Source: Actinokineospora sp. NBRC 105648 (lineage in GTDB: Bacteria > Actinomycetota > Actinomycetes > Mycobacteriales > Pseudonocardiaceae). From it: a stretch of DNA of 64,000 nt. This document shows, in pieces, positions 8,446 through 16,503 of this stretch (position 1 is the stretch's first letter; each line of letters opens with the position of its first letter). A program made the translations under genes and the position numbers. Under the pieces are notes generated by a model. That model saw nothing but the letters and a program-made list of their open reading frames with translations. It was not told the DNA's origin and ran no database searches. The stretch is from positions 124,001-188,000 of the forward strand of contig NZ_BSTR01000009.1 of the NCBI RefSeq assembly GCF_030269645.1. The letters run 5' to 3'.

Positions 8446-10179
8446 GTGACCCGGGCCGAGGTGGAACCGGACTCCCAGGGCAAGGCCCCGGCGCGACCGC
8501 TGCGCGAGTGGCAGCGCCGGGCGCTGACGAGGTACCTGACCCGCCGCCCCAGGGACTTCCTGGCCGTGGCGACCCCCGGCGCGGGCAAGACGGTGTTCGG
8601 CCTGCGGGTGGCCGCCGAGCTGCTCGCCGACCGCACCGTCGAGTCGCTGACGATCGTCGCCCCGACCGAGCACCTCAAGTACCAGTGGGCGGCCTCGGCC
8701 AACGCCGCGGGCATCCCGATCGACCCCAACTTCACCAACTCGATGGGCGCCACCTCCCGCGACTACCGGGGCGTCGCGGTCACCTACGCCCAGGTCGCGG
8801 CCCACCCGACCCTGCACCGCGTGCGCACCGAGCAGCGCAAGACCCTGGTGATCCTCGACGAGGTCCACCACGGCGGCGACGCCAAGAGCTGGGGCGACGC
8901 CGTCCGCGAGGCGTTCACCCCGGCCGTGCGCAGGCTGGCCCTCACCGGCACCCCCTTCCGCAGCGACGACTCCGCCATCCCGTTCGTCGAGTACGAACCC
9001 GACGGCGCGGGCTTCCTCCGGAGCAAGGCCGACCACACCTACGGCTACGCCGACGCCCTGCGCGACGGCGTCGTCCGCCCGGTGATCTTCCTGGCCTACT
9101 CCGGCGAGGCCAGCTGGCGCACCAGCGCGGGCGAGGAGTTCACCGCGCGCCTGGGCGAGCCGCTCACCCCGGAGCAGACCGCCCGGGCCTGGCGCACCGC
9201 GCTGGACCCGTCGGGGGAGTGGATCCCGTCGGTCCTCTCGGCCGCCAACACCCGCCTGAACCAGGTCCGCCAACACATCCCCGACGCTGGCGGCCTGGTG
9301 ATCGCCTCGGACCACACCTCGGCCAAGGCCTACGCCGACATCCTGCGCACCGCGACCGGCGAAGAGCCGACCCTGGTCCTCTCCGACGACCCGAAGGCCT
9401 CCGGCCGGATCCAGGAGTTCTCCGACGGCACCTCCAAGTGGCTGGTAGCGGTCCGCATGGTCAGCGAGGGCGTCGACGTCCCCAGACTGGCGGTCGGCGT
9501 CTACGCGACGAGCGCGTCCACCCCGCTGTTCTTCGCCCAGGCCATCGGCCGCTATGTGCGAGTCCGCGTCCCCGGCGAGACCGCAAGCATCTTCCTGCCC
9601 TCGGTCCCGGTCTTGTTGGACTTGGCCAGCCAACTGGAAGCCGAACGGGACCACGTCCTGGGCAAACCCCACCGCGAAAAGGACGGCTGGGACGACGAAC
9701 TCCTGGCCGACGCCAACCGCACCAAGGACGAACTCGGCGAGGAAGAAAAGGCCTTCACCTCACTCGGCGCCTCAGCGGAGCTGGACCAGGTCATTTTCGA
9801 CGGCTCCTCATTCGGCACAGCGGCATTCGCGGGCACGGCAGAAGAAGAGGAATACCTAGGTCTCCCGGGCCTCTTAGCGCCCGACCAGGTCCGCGCACTG
9901 CTCAAGCAACGCCAAGACCAGCAACTGGAAGACCGCACCAGACGAGCCGCGGAACGGAAGCCGGACCAGCCCGCCCAGGCCAAACCCCAGTCGGTGCAAG
10001 AGCGCCTCAGCACCCTGCGCAAGGAACTCAACGCCCTGGTCGGCATGGCCCACCACCGCACCGGCAAACCCCACGGCCTGATCCACGGCGAACTCCGCAA
10101 GACCTGCGGCGGCCCCCCGACCGCGATGGCCACCGTGGACCAACTGGAAGAGCGCATCGCGACCCTGCGCTCCTGGTGA
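8446..10179 (+). CDS. DEAD/DEAH-box superfamily 2 helicase
   Basis: 577 residues from GTG at 8446, chosen because GGAG sits upstream at a plausible distance. Superfamily 2 motifs are in order: a Q-like segment PLREWQRRAL, Walker A TPGAGKT (43-49), DEVHH (138-142), LTGTPFR (166-172), and in the second RecA domain 'SEGVDVPRLAVGVY' with 'AIGRYVRVR' (motifs V and VI). This layout is like the ATPase part of type III restriction enzymes and XPB-like helicases, but no nuclease domain is visible. The C-terminal 170 residues are charged and lower in GC codon bias. It probably unwinds DNA; the pathway is unknown. Confidence 0.88.
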   Translation: MTRAEVEPDSQGKAPARPLREWQRRALTRYLTRRPRDFLAVATPGAGKTVFGLRVAAELLADRTVESLTIVAPTEHLKYQWAASANAAGIPIDPNFTNSMGATSRDYRGVAVTYAQVAAHPTLHRVRTEQRKTLVILDEVHHGGDAKSWGDAVREAFTPAVRRLALTGTPFRSDDSAIPFVEYEPDGAGFLRSKADHTYGYADALRDGVVRPVIFLAYSGEASWRTSAGEEFTARLGEPLTPEQTARAWRTALDPSGEWIPSVLSAANTRLNQVRQHIPDAGGLVIASDHTSAKAYADILRTATGEEPTLVLSDDPKASGRIQEFSDGTSKWLVAVRMVSEGVDVPRLAVGVYATSASTPLFFAQAIGRYVRVRVPGETASIFLPSVPVLLDLASQLEAERDHVLGKPHREKDGWDDELLADANRTKDELGEEEKAFTSLGASAELDQVIFDGSSFGTAAFAGTAEEEEYLGLPGLLAPDQVRALLKQRQDQQLEDRTRRAAERKPDQPAQAKPQSVQERLSTLRKELNALVGMAHHRTGKPHGLIHGELRKTCGGPPTAMATVDQLEERIATLRSW

Positions 10180-10235
10180 ACAGAAAACGCAACAATCCTC
10201 GCAGGCTTCTCCCCTGCGGAAGCCGGAAAAAAAAG

Positions 10236-10470
10236 GGCCGCCCCAATCCCCAAGCTGCCCCAATCCAAGCCACCCCGATCCTCAAGCGGCCTCAATTCAA
10301 GCGGCCCCATCCCCAAGTAGCCCCCATCCCCAAGCCGCGCCAACTCCACAGCCGCGCCAATCTTTAAACTCCGCCAACTCCACAGCCGCGCCAATCTTTA
10401 AACTCCGCCAACATCAAAGCCGCACCAATCCCTAAACTGTGCCAGCCGTAAAGCCGCGCCAATCCCCCTA
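10236..10470. repeat. Degenerate tandem repeat downstream of the helicase
   Basis: A low-complexity tract is built from units resembling 'CCGCGCCAATCCCCAAG'. It includes one exact tandem pair of 34 bases at 10338-10371 and 10372-10405, each beginning CGCCAACTCCACAGCCGCG and ending TTTAAACTC. It lies between the helicase stop and palindromic element B, and no gene is supported here. The remainder of the 733-base gap holds element B, about 200 bases of unremarkable sequence and the operator at 10830. Confidence 0.8.
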
Positions 10471-10473
10471 ACT

Positions 10474-10623
10474 GCTCGATTGGGTGGAGTGGTTTGTCTG
10501 GGGCCCCTAAAGAAATGAGGCGCTAAGCTGACCCGCGAGTGGGTGACTCCCTTCCCTACCCGCTCTACCCACCGCGCCTCATTTCTTTAGGGGCCCCAGA
10601 CAAACCACTCCACCCAATCGAGC
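10474..10623. repeat. Palindromic element B with perfect 50-base arms
   Basis: The arms at 10474-10523 and 10574-10623 are exact reverse complements over 50 bases, starting GCTCGATTGGGTGGAGTGG and containing GGGGCCCCTA. The 50-base centre contains an inner inverted pair GTGGGT/ACCCAC. The core (TTAGCG, CGGTGGG, GAAGGG on the complementary strand) and the arm landmarks GCTCGAT and GGGGCCCCTA are shared with elements A and C, although most of the arm sequence differs. Confidence 0.92.
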
Positions 10624-10829
10624 ACCCCCACCCCAGCGCCCCCGACGGCAACCGAGAACGGCGCCCCAAAGCGCAGCCGACCGGCGGCCAAGAGCGACAC
10701 GCACAGCGCCCACCCCACCGCGCACAGCGACCAACATTGCCGCCAAGCGACGCCCCCGTTGCCAAACCGTGTCCTCCAACCGGGTCTGAATCGTTCCAGT
10801 GTGCTTCCGGTCACCCAGAACGGGGGCAT

Positions 10830-10848
10830 ATGTTGTGCTCCACAACAT
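10830..10848. promoter_or_regulatory. Candidate ROK-regulator operator
   Basis: A perfect inverted repeat ATGTTGTG-CTC-CACAACAT lies 64 bases upstream of the sugar-binding lipoprotein gene. ROK repressors bind short palindromes in front of sugar operons, and the operon's last gene is a ROK regulator, so autoregulation through this site is the likely reading. No clear -35/-10 pair was identified around it. Confidence 0.6.
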
Positions 10849-10912
10849 TCCCCCCACCACCGACGACCCGCCCGGGCCCAGGCGGCCGTCTGCGGCTACG
10901 AAAGGGACGACA

Positions 10913-12037
10913 ATGCGCAGCAAGACACTGGCCCTCCTCGCCGCCGGCGCCCTCACGCTCACCGCCTGCGGCGCCAACCAGGCCACCCCGCCCGCCTCGA
11001 CCGGTGGTGGCGGCGCCACCACCGGGAGCAGTGCCGCCGGTGGGGTGAAGGTGGGCGTGATCCTCCCCGAGACGGCCACCTCGGCCCGCTGGGAGGGCTT
11101 CGACAAGCCCATGATCACCGCGGCCATGCAGGCCGCCGGGCTCGACGCCGACGTGCAGAACGCCCAGGGCGACGTGCAGAAGTTCACCACCCTGGCGGAC
11201 GGCATGATCAGCCAGGGGGTCAAGGTCCTGGTGATCGCCTCGATCAACAGCGAGGTCGGCAGCGCGGTGGCGGCCAAGGCGAAGGCCCGCGGCATCCCCA
11301 CCATCGACTACGACCGGCTCAACCTCGGCGGCAGCTCCGACTACTACGTCTCCTTCGACAACGTCAAAGTCGGTGAGCTGCAGGGGAAGGGGCTCGCGGA
11401 CGCGCTCAAGGACAAGGCGGGCGGCCAGGTCATCGAGATCGAGGGCGCGCCGACGGACAACAACGCGACCCTGTTCTACAACGGGCAGCAGAACGTCCTC
11501 AAGCCGCTCTACGAGGCGGGCACGCTCAAGCTCGTGCAGTCGCAGCCCATCGACGGCTGGGACAACCAGAAGGGCGGCGTGACCTTCGAGCAGATCCTGA
11601 CCGCCAACGGCGGCAAGGTCGACGGTGTCGTGGCGGCCAACGACGGGCTGGCGGGCGCGGTGATCACCGTGCTGCGCAAGAACGGCCTCAACGGCAAGGT
11701 CCCGGTCACCGGTCAGGACGCCACCCCCGACGGCCTGATGGCCGTGCTGCGCGGCGACCAGTACATGACCGTGTTCAAGCCGATCAAGCAGGAGGCCGAG
11801 GCCACCGCCAAGCTGGCCGCCGCGCTGGCCAAGGGCGACACCGCCGCCGCCGACGCGATCGCCAAGGACTCCAGCGACGACCCCAAGGGCAACCGCAAGG
11901 TCAAGTCGGTCCTGCTCACCCCGCAGCTGACCACAAAGGACAGTGTGAAGACGGTGGTGGGGCAGGGTTACGTCAAGGCGACCGACATCTGCACCGGTGA
12001 CCTGGCCGCCGCCTGCTCGCAGCTCGGCATCAGCTGA
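10913..12037 (+). CDS. xylF: Xylose-type ABC transporter substrate-binding lipoprotein
   Basis: 374 residues from the ATG of MRSKTLALLAAG. A lipoprotein signal ends in the lipobox LTAC with the lipidated cysteine at residue 19, followed by a Thr/Gly/Ala linker. The mature part is a periplasmic-binding-protein type 1 sugar fold. Close XylF/ChvE-like features are 'GAPTDNNATLFYNGQQ', 'VDGVVAANDGLAGAVI' and 'VTGQDATPDGL'. It should capture a pentose, probably D-xylose, at the outer membrane face of the cell and deliver it to the two downstream genes. Sugar specificity is inferred from family resemblance. Confidence 0.85.
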   Translation: MRSKTLALLAAGALTLTACGANQATPPASTGGGGATTGSSAAGGVKVGVILPETATSARWEGFDKPMITAAMQAAGLDADVQNAQGDVQKFTTLADGMISQGVKVLVIASINSEVGSAVAAKAKARGIPTIDYDRLNLGGSSDYYVSFDNVKVGELQGKGLADALKDKAGGQVIEIEGAPTDNNATLFYNGQQNVLKPLYEAGTLKLVQSQPIDGWDNQKGGVTFEQILTANGGKVDGVVAANDGLAGAVITVLRKNGLNGKVPVTGQDATPDGLMAVLRGDQYMTVFKPIKQEAEATAKLAAALAKGDTAAADAIAKDSSDDPKGNRKVKSVLLTPQLTTKDSVKTVVGQGYVKATDICTGDLAAACSQLGIS

Positions 12038-12045
12038 CCCAGCCC

Positions 12046-12080
12046 GCCGGTCCGCGGGGGGACAGGCCCCGCGGACCGGC
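12046..12080 (+). other. Intra-operon hairpin between xylF and the ATPase gene
   Basis: Perfect 14-base arms GCCGGTCCGCGGGG and CCCCGCGGACCGGC have a seven-base loop. They start eight bases after the binding-protein stop and end 20 bases before the ATPase start. In many binding-protein operons such a stem protects the upstream message from 3' decay or causes partial termination, so that binding protein outnumbers transporter. That role here is inference. Confidence 0.75.
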
Positions 12081-12099
12081 CTCCCTCGACAGGAGCGCC

Positions 12100-12873
12100 A
12101 TGAGCGAACCCATCCTCGAGCTGACCGGGCTGAACAAGAGCTTCGGTCCGGTGCACGTGCTGCACGACGTGGACTTCACCGTCCGCGCCGGCGAGGTCAC
12201 CGCACTGGTCGGCGACAACGGCGCCGGTAAGTCCACTTTGGTCAAGTGCGTCGCGGGCATCCACCCGATGGACTCCGGCCAGGTCTTCTTCAACGGCGAG
12301 CGGGTCAGCGTCACCGGCCCGCGCGACGCAGCCGACCTCGGCATCGAGGTCGTCTACCAGGACCTCGCGCTGGCCGACAACCTCGACATCGTCCAGAACA
12401 TGTTCCTCGGCCGCGAGCGCGGCAGCGGCTGGCTGCTCGACGAGGCCGCGATGGAGAAGGCCGCCCGCGACACGCTGGCCTCGCTCTCGGTCCGCACGGT
12501 GAAGTCCGTGCGCACCCCGGTGTCCTCGCTCTCCGGCGGCCAGCGGCAGACCGTCGCGATCGCCAAGTCGGTGCTCTGGGAGAGCAAGGTCGTGCTGCTC
12601 GACGAGCCGACCGCCGCGCTCGGCGTGGCGCAGACCCGGCAGGTCCTCGACCTGGTCCGCAGGCTCGCCGAGCAGGGGCTGGGGGTGGTGCTGATCAGCC
12701 ACAACATGGCCGACGTGTTCGAGGTCGCCGACCGGATCTCCACCCTCTACCTCGGCCGGATGGTCGCCGAGGTCGCCACCCGCGACGTCACCCACTCCCA
12801 GGTCGTCGAGCTGATCACCGCGGGCCGCTCCGGCGACCTCGGGCTGGCCCGCCCCGAGACCGCCACCGTCTGA
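12100..12873 (+). CDS. Sugar ABC transporter ATP-binding protein (single domain)
   Basis: 257 residues with a strong AGGAG four bases before the ATG. Walker A GDNGAGKST is at 38-46, signature LSGGQRQ at 144-150, Walker B VLLDEP at 165-170 and the H-loop histidine in LISHNMAD. E. coli XylG, RbsA and similar proteins carry two ABC domains in about 500 residues; this one has a single domain and presumably dimerises. It lies in an operon with the XylF-like protein, the permease and the ROK regulator. Confidence 0.88.
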   Translation: MSEPILELTGLNKSFGPVHVLHDVDFTVRAGEVTALVGDNGAGKSTLVKCVAGIHPMDSGQVFFNGERVSVTGPRDAADLGIEVVYQDLALADNLDIVQNMFLGRERGSGWLLDEAAMEKAARDTLASLSVRTVKSVRTPVSSLSGGQRQTVAIAKSVLWESKVVLLDEPTAALGVAQTRQVLDLVRRLAEQGLGVVLISHNMADVFEVADRISTLYLGRMVAEVATRDVTHSQVVELITAGRSGDLGLARPETATV

Positions 12874-12886
12874 CCGAGGGACGACC

Positions 12887-14326
12887 ATGACCGACACCCC
12901 CACCGCGCCCGCGGCCCCCGCCAAGAGCGAGCCCGGCGGCGCCATCGCCGACTTCGGCATCGACACCACCGCCCAGTCCACCGGCGAGGCGCTGCGCGAC
13001 TACCTGGCCCGGCTGCGCGGCGGCGACCTCGGCTCGCTGCCCGCCGTCCTCGGCCTGGCCGCGCTCGTGATCGTCTTCTGGTGGCTCTCCGACAGCTTCC
13101 TCACCCTGGACAACACCGCGAACCTGCTCGCCCAAGGCGCGGGCAAGATGGTCATCGCCATGGGGCTGGTCTTCGTCCTGCTCCTCGGCGAGATCGACCT
13201 CTCCGCGGGCACCGCCTCCGGCGTGTGCGCTGCGGTGATGGCTATGCACTACGTCCGCTCGGGCAACCTGCTCGGGGGGATGGGCAGCACCGTCTTCTAC
13301 GTCTTCGTCGGCGGCCTGGTCGTGGCGGCGGCGCTGGCGCTGTTCATGCGGATCTGGGCCGGGGCGGCGCTCGCCCTGGTCGCCGTGGTGATCGCGATGA
13401 TCGGCGCGGCGCCGAACCCGTGGATCGAGATGCTGCTGGCCGTCTGCGTGGGCACCGCGATCGGCGTGGTCACCGGGTTCCTGGTCTCCAAGATCGGCAT
13501 GCCCTCGTTCGTGGTCACCCTGGCGCTGTTCATCACCTGGCAGGGCGTGATCCTGCAGTTCATCGGCGAGGGCGGCGTCTTCGGCATCGGTACCCAGCCG
13601 GTGCTGTTCTCCGTGGCCAACGGCAACATGTCCGTGCTGGGCAGCTGGGTCCTGTGCCTGGTCGCGGCGGGCGGCTACGCCTTGGTCGTCCTCGGTGAGC
13701 ACTACAGCAGGCTCCGCCGCGGCCTGGTGACCTCGCCCACCCCGATCGTGCTGGCCAAGGTCGGCGCCGTCGCGGTGCTCGCCGCGCTGGCCACCCTCGC
13801 GCTCACCCGCAACCGCTCGCCGAACGACTTCGTGGTCATCGAGGGCGTGCCCTACGTGGTCCCGATCGTGCTCGTCCTGCTGGTCGTGGGCACCTACGTG
13901 CTCAACCGCACCCGCTACGGCAGGCACATCTACGCCGTCGGCGGCAACGCCGAGGCGGCCCGGCGCGCGGGCATCAACGTGCCCAGGATCCGGGCCAGCG
14001 TGTTCGTCGTCGCCTCGGCCACCGCCGCACTCGGAGCGATCGTTTACTCCTCGAAGGTGGGGTCGGTCGACCCCCAAGCGGGTGGTCTCAATACGCTGCT
14101 GTTCGCGGTGGGTGCGGCGGTGATCGGCGGGACGTCGCTGTTCGGCGGTCGCGGCAAGGTGTTCCACGCCGTGGTCGGCGGGCTGGTGCTCGCCGTCGTC
14201 GAGAACGGGTTGGGCCTGCTCAAGCAGCCCGCCGCCGTGGTCAACATCGTGACCGGGCTGGTGCTGCTGCTGGCGGCCACGGTCGACGCCCTCTCCCGGC
14301 GGCGCGCGGCGGTGTCGACCCGGTAG
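12887..14326 (+). CDS. xylH: Xylose-type ABC transporter permease
   Basis: 479 residues starting 13 bases after the ATPase stop, with GAGGG upstream of the ATG. An unusually long, Pro/Ala-rich and then acidic N-terminal region (about 60 residues) precedes roughly ten to twelve transmembrane helices. The cytoplasmic coupling loop 'AVGGNAEAARRAGINVPRIR' is the hallmark of BPD_transp_2 (XylH/RbsC) permeases. It forms the membrane channel for the sugar bound by the upstream lipoprotein. The gene symbol rests on the company it keeps. Confidence 0.85.
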   Translation: MTDTPTAPAAPAKSEPGGAIADFGIDTTAQSTGEALRDYLARLRGGDLGSLPAVLGLAALVIVFWWLSDSFLTLDNTANLLAQGAGKMVIAMGLVFVLLLGEIDLSAGTASGVCAAVMAMHYVRSGNLLGGMGSTVFYVFVGGLVVAAALALFMRIWAGAALALVAVVIAMIGAAPNPWIEMLLAVCVGTAIGVVTGFLVSKIGMPSFVVTLALFITWQGVILQFIGEGGVFGIGTQPVLFSVANGNMSVLGSWVLCLVAAGGYALVVLGEHYSRLRRGLVTSPTPIVLAKVGAVAVLAALATLALTRNRSPNDFVVIEGVPYVVPIVLVLLVVGTYVLNRTRYGRHIYAVGGNAEAARRAGINVPRIRASVFVVASATAALGAIVYSSKVGSVDPQAGGLNTLLFAVGAAVIGGTSLFGGRGKVFHAVVGGLVLAVVENGLGLLKQPAAVVNIVTGLVLLLAATVDALSRRRAAVSTR

Positions 14327-14351
14327 GGGAGCGCGAGGGAGAGGCGGGCAG

Positions 14352-15527
14352 GTGACCAGCACACCCACCGCGGGCACGCGCCCGGACGAGGTGCGCAGGC
14401 ACAACCGCACCGTGCTGCTGCGCAGGCTGCACGTCGAGGGCCCGTGCACCCGCGCCGAGCTGGCCACCGAGCTGGGCCTCAACCGCAGCACGATCAAGGC
14501 GCTGGTCGACGGCCTGGCCGAGTCCGGCGTGGTGCAGGAGCGGGTCCCCCGGGCCCGCTCCGGCGCGGGCAGGCCGTCGCTGCTGGTGCTGCCGCAGCCG
14601 CTGGCCGCGGTGGTGCTGGCGGTGGACATCCGGGTCGAGCAGGTGGCGATCGCCCTGGTCGGGCTGGGCGGGCAGATGCTCGGCCGCAACAGCTGGAACC
14701 TGCGCGGCAAGGCGGCGCACCCGGACGAGGTGATCACGCACGTGATCGAGTCCACCCGGGTGCTGGCCGACGAGCTGGGCGTGACCACGATCGGGGCGGG
14801 CGTCTCGGTCCCCGGCGTGGTCCGCCGCCGGGACGGCTACGTGCACGAGGCGCCCAACCTCAAGTGGACCGACGTCCCGGTCGGCGACCGGCTGGGCGCC
14901 GCGCTCGGCGTGCCGGTCCGGGTCGCCAACGACGCCGAGATCGCCGCGGTGGCCGAGCACCTGCGCGGCGCCGCCCGCGGGTCCCTGGACGCGGTCTACG
15001 TCTCCGCCGACATCGGGGTCGGCGCGGGCGTGATCTCCGACGGCTCACCGCTGCGCGGCACGGCGGGCTACGTCGGCGAACTCGGCCACATGGTGATCAA
15101 CCCGGCGGGCCGCGACTGCTACTGCGGCAACCGCGGCTGCTGGGAGACCGAGGTCGGCGAACTTGCTCTTTGCCGCGCTCTCGACCTGCCCGAGCACTCC
15201 CCGCGCGGCATGGTCGTCGCCGAGCTGCGCTCGGTGGCCGCCGACCCGGCCCGGCTCGCCGCCCGGCTGGGCGCCTTCCAGGAGTGGCTCACCCAGGGCC
15301 TGGTCAACATCGTCAACGTCTTCGGCCCCGAACTGCTGGTCCTGGGCGACCTGTTCACCGCCCTGCCCGCCGCCTTGGTCGCCGAGGTGGGGGCCGAGGT
15401 GGCCAAGCGCAGCCTGGTCAGCCGCGCGATCGGCGGCACCCGCCTGCTGACCTCGACGATGGGCTCGGACGTCAAGCTGGTCGGCGCCGCCGAGCTCGCC
15501 TTCGAACCCGTGCTCGACCTGGTCTGA
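14352..15527 (+). CDS. ROK family transcriptional regulator (XylR-like)
   Basis: 391 residues from GTG at 14352, 25 bases after the permease. An N-terminal winged helix (residues about 15-65, 'TRAELATELGLNRSTIKALVDGL') is followed by a sugar-kinase-like ROK domain. The zinc motif is intact: GELGH at 242-246, then CYCGNRGCWE with cysteines 256, 258 and 263. It should repress the upstream transport operon until its sugar inducer binds. The palindrome at 10830-10848 is the obvious candidate site. Confidence 0.9.
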   Translation: MTSTPTAGTRPDEVRRHNRTVLLRRLHVEGPCTRAELATELGLNRSTIKALVDGLAESGVVQERVPRARSGAGRPSLLVLPQPLAAVVLAVDIRVEQVAIALVGLGGQMLGRNSWNLRGKAAHPDEVITHVIESTRVLADELGVTTIGAGVSVPGVVRRRDGYVHEAPNLKWTDVPVGDRLGAALGVPVRVANDAEIAAVAEHLRGAARGSLDAVYVSADIGVGAGVISDGSPLRGTAGYVGELGHMVINPAGRDCYCGNRGCWETEVGELALCRALDLPEHSPRGMVVAELRSVAADPARLAARLGAFQEWLTQGLVNIVNVFGPELLVLGDLFTALPAALVAEVGAEVAKRSLVSRAIGGTRLLTSTMGSDVKLVGAAELAFEPVLDLV

Positions 15528-15534
15528 GCACCGC

Positions 15535-16146
15535 TCAGAACTGCACCGGCACGAACACGTTGCGCATCACCTCGGCGACCAGCGCCCGCACCTGGTCGTA
15601 GTACCGGTGCGGGTCATCGCGCGCCGCGCGCGGGTCCACGGCGTGCTCCTCGTCAGAAGCGGCGCTCGCGGCGAGCTCCAACCGCGTCTGCCACCGCCTC
15701 GGCACCGGGCCGGCGGCGGCGGGCACTGTGGCGGACTCGTCCGCCGGGTGCTCGGGCAGCTCGACCCGGATCTCGCCCAGTCCGTCGGCCGCCCGGTCCA
15801 GCGCCGCCTTGGCGGCCTCGGCCTCGGCGGCCAGCTGCAGGTGCCACCGGGCCCGTTGCCCATCCGGCAGGTCTGGTGCGTGCCGGTTCAGCGACTGCAG
15901 GTGGACCAGGGTCTCGCGGTAGCGGTCGAGGGCGATCGCGGCGTCCTCGTGGTGGTCGCCCGCGCGTCGCAGCTGCTTGCCCAAGCGCTGCCGGAAGACC
16001 TCGAACGCCTCCGCCGCCGCGCCGCGCCAGGTGTCCGTGTCGAACGCCAGCACGCGCCGCGCGCCGTCCCAAAGCCGGTCCCTGAGCCCGTTGAGCCGGT
16101 CCACCTCGTCTCGCAGGGCGTCGGCGTCGCCCGGGAAGCCGGTCAC
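15535..16146 (-). CDS. Candidate type VII secretion (WXG-type) protein, 203 aa
   Basis: A mostly helical, charged protein. An N-terminal helical hairpin carries a WxG turn ('DTWRGAAAEAFEVFRQRLG', W about residue 39) as in ESX substrates, followed by about 110 residues of helix-rich sequence with no recognised toxin domain. Its ATG overlaps the stop of the upstream small gene by four bases (ATGA), so the two are translated together, as ESX partner proteins usually are. No ESX secretion machinery is in the window. The role is inferred from fold and pairing only. Confidence 0.65.
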   Translation of the reverse strand: MTGFPGDADALRDEVDRLNGLRDRLWDGARRVLAFDTDTWRGAAAEAFEVFRQRLGKQLRRAGDHHEDAAIALDRYRETLVHLQSLNRHAPDLPDGQRARWHLQLAAEAEAAKAALDRAADGLGEIRVELPEHPADESATVPAAAGPVPRRWQTRLELAASAASDEEHAVDPRAARDDPHRYYDQVRALVAEVMRNVFVPVQF

Positions 16147-16469
16147 CGGGCCGACGCCCCGTCCACCTCACCGACCAGTCGTGCGTTCGCGGCATCGGTG
16201 GCGAGGTAGGCGGTCGCCGTGTCCGCCAACCGGTCGGCGGTCCGCCCGGCCACGGCGAGGAGGTGGTCGACCTTGGTCGCGGACGCTTCCTGGAAGCGCT
16301 TGAGGGCCACCGCCAACGCGCCGTTCCCCACCCGCAGGGCGGGCATCGGTTGCTCGCGCCCCGCGGCCGTGCCCGCCTCGTCGACGAAGTCCTGGATCGA
16401 CGTCGCGAGCTGTCGCACCTCGTGTGGATCCACGGCGTACTCGGCCACCGGCTCAACCCCTTCCGCCAC
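16143..16469 (-). CDS. Small helical ESX/EspC-like protein, 108 aa
   Basis: The start region MAEGVEPVAEYAVDPHEVRQLATSIQDFVD and the predominantly helical make-up resemble the 'type VII secretion target' (DUF2580/EspC-like) proteins of actinobacteria. Its size (about 100 residues) and its tight coupling to the WXG-type gene support a partner role. No cysteines or membrane segments are visible. The identification is tentative. Confidence 0.6.
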   Translation of the reverse strand: MAEGVEPVAEYAVDPHEVRQLATSIQDFVDEAGTAAGREQPMPALRVGNGALAVALKRFQEASATKVDHLLAVAGRTADRLADTATAYLATDAANARLVGEVDGASAR

Positions 16470-16503
16470 CGAGTGGAACCGTACACGCGACGATTGGGGT
16501 CGA

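Noticed and set aside
4858-10367. Very long open frames on the plus strand opposite the RND and YihY genes and continuing over the helicase (774 and 1062 codons)
   Set aside because: They are mirror frames of high-GC genes; the products are Arg/Gly/His-rich with no domains, while the other strand or frame encodes recognisable proteins.
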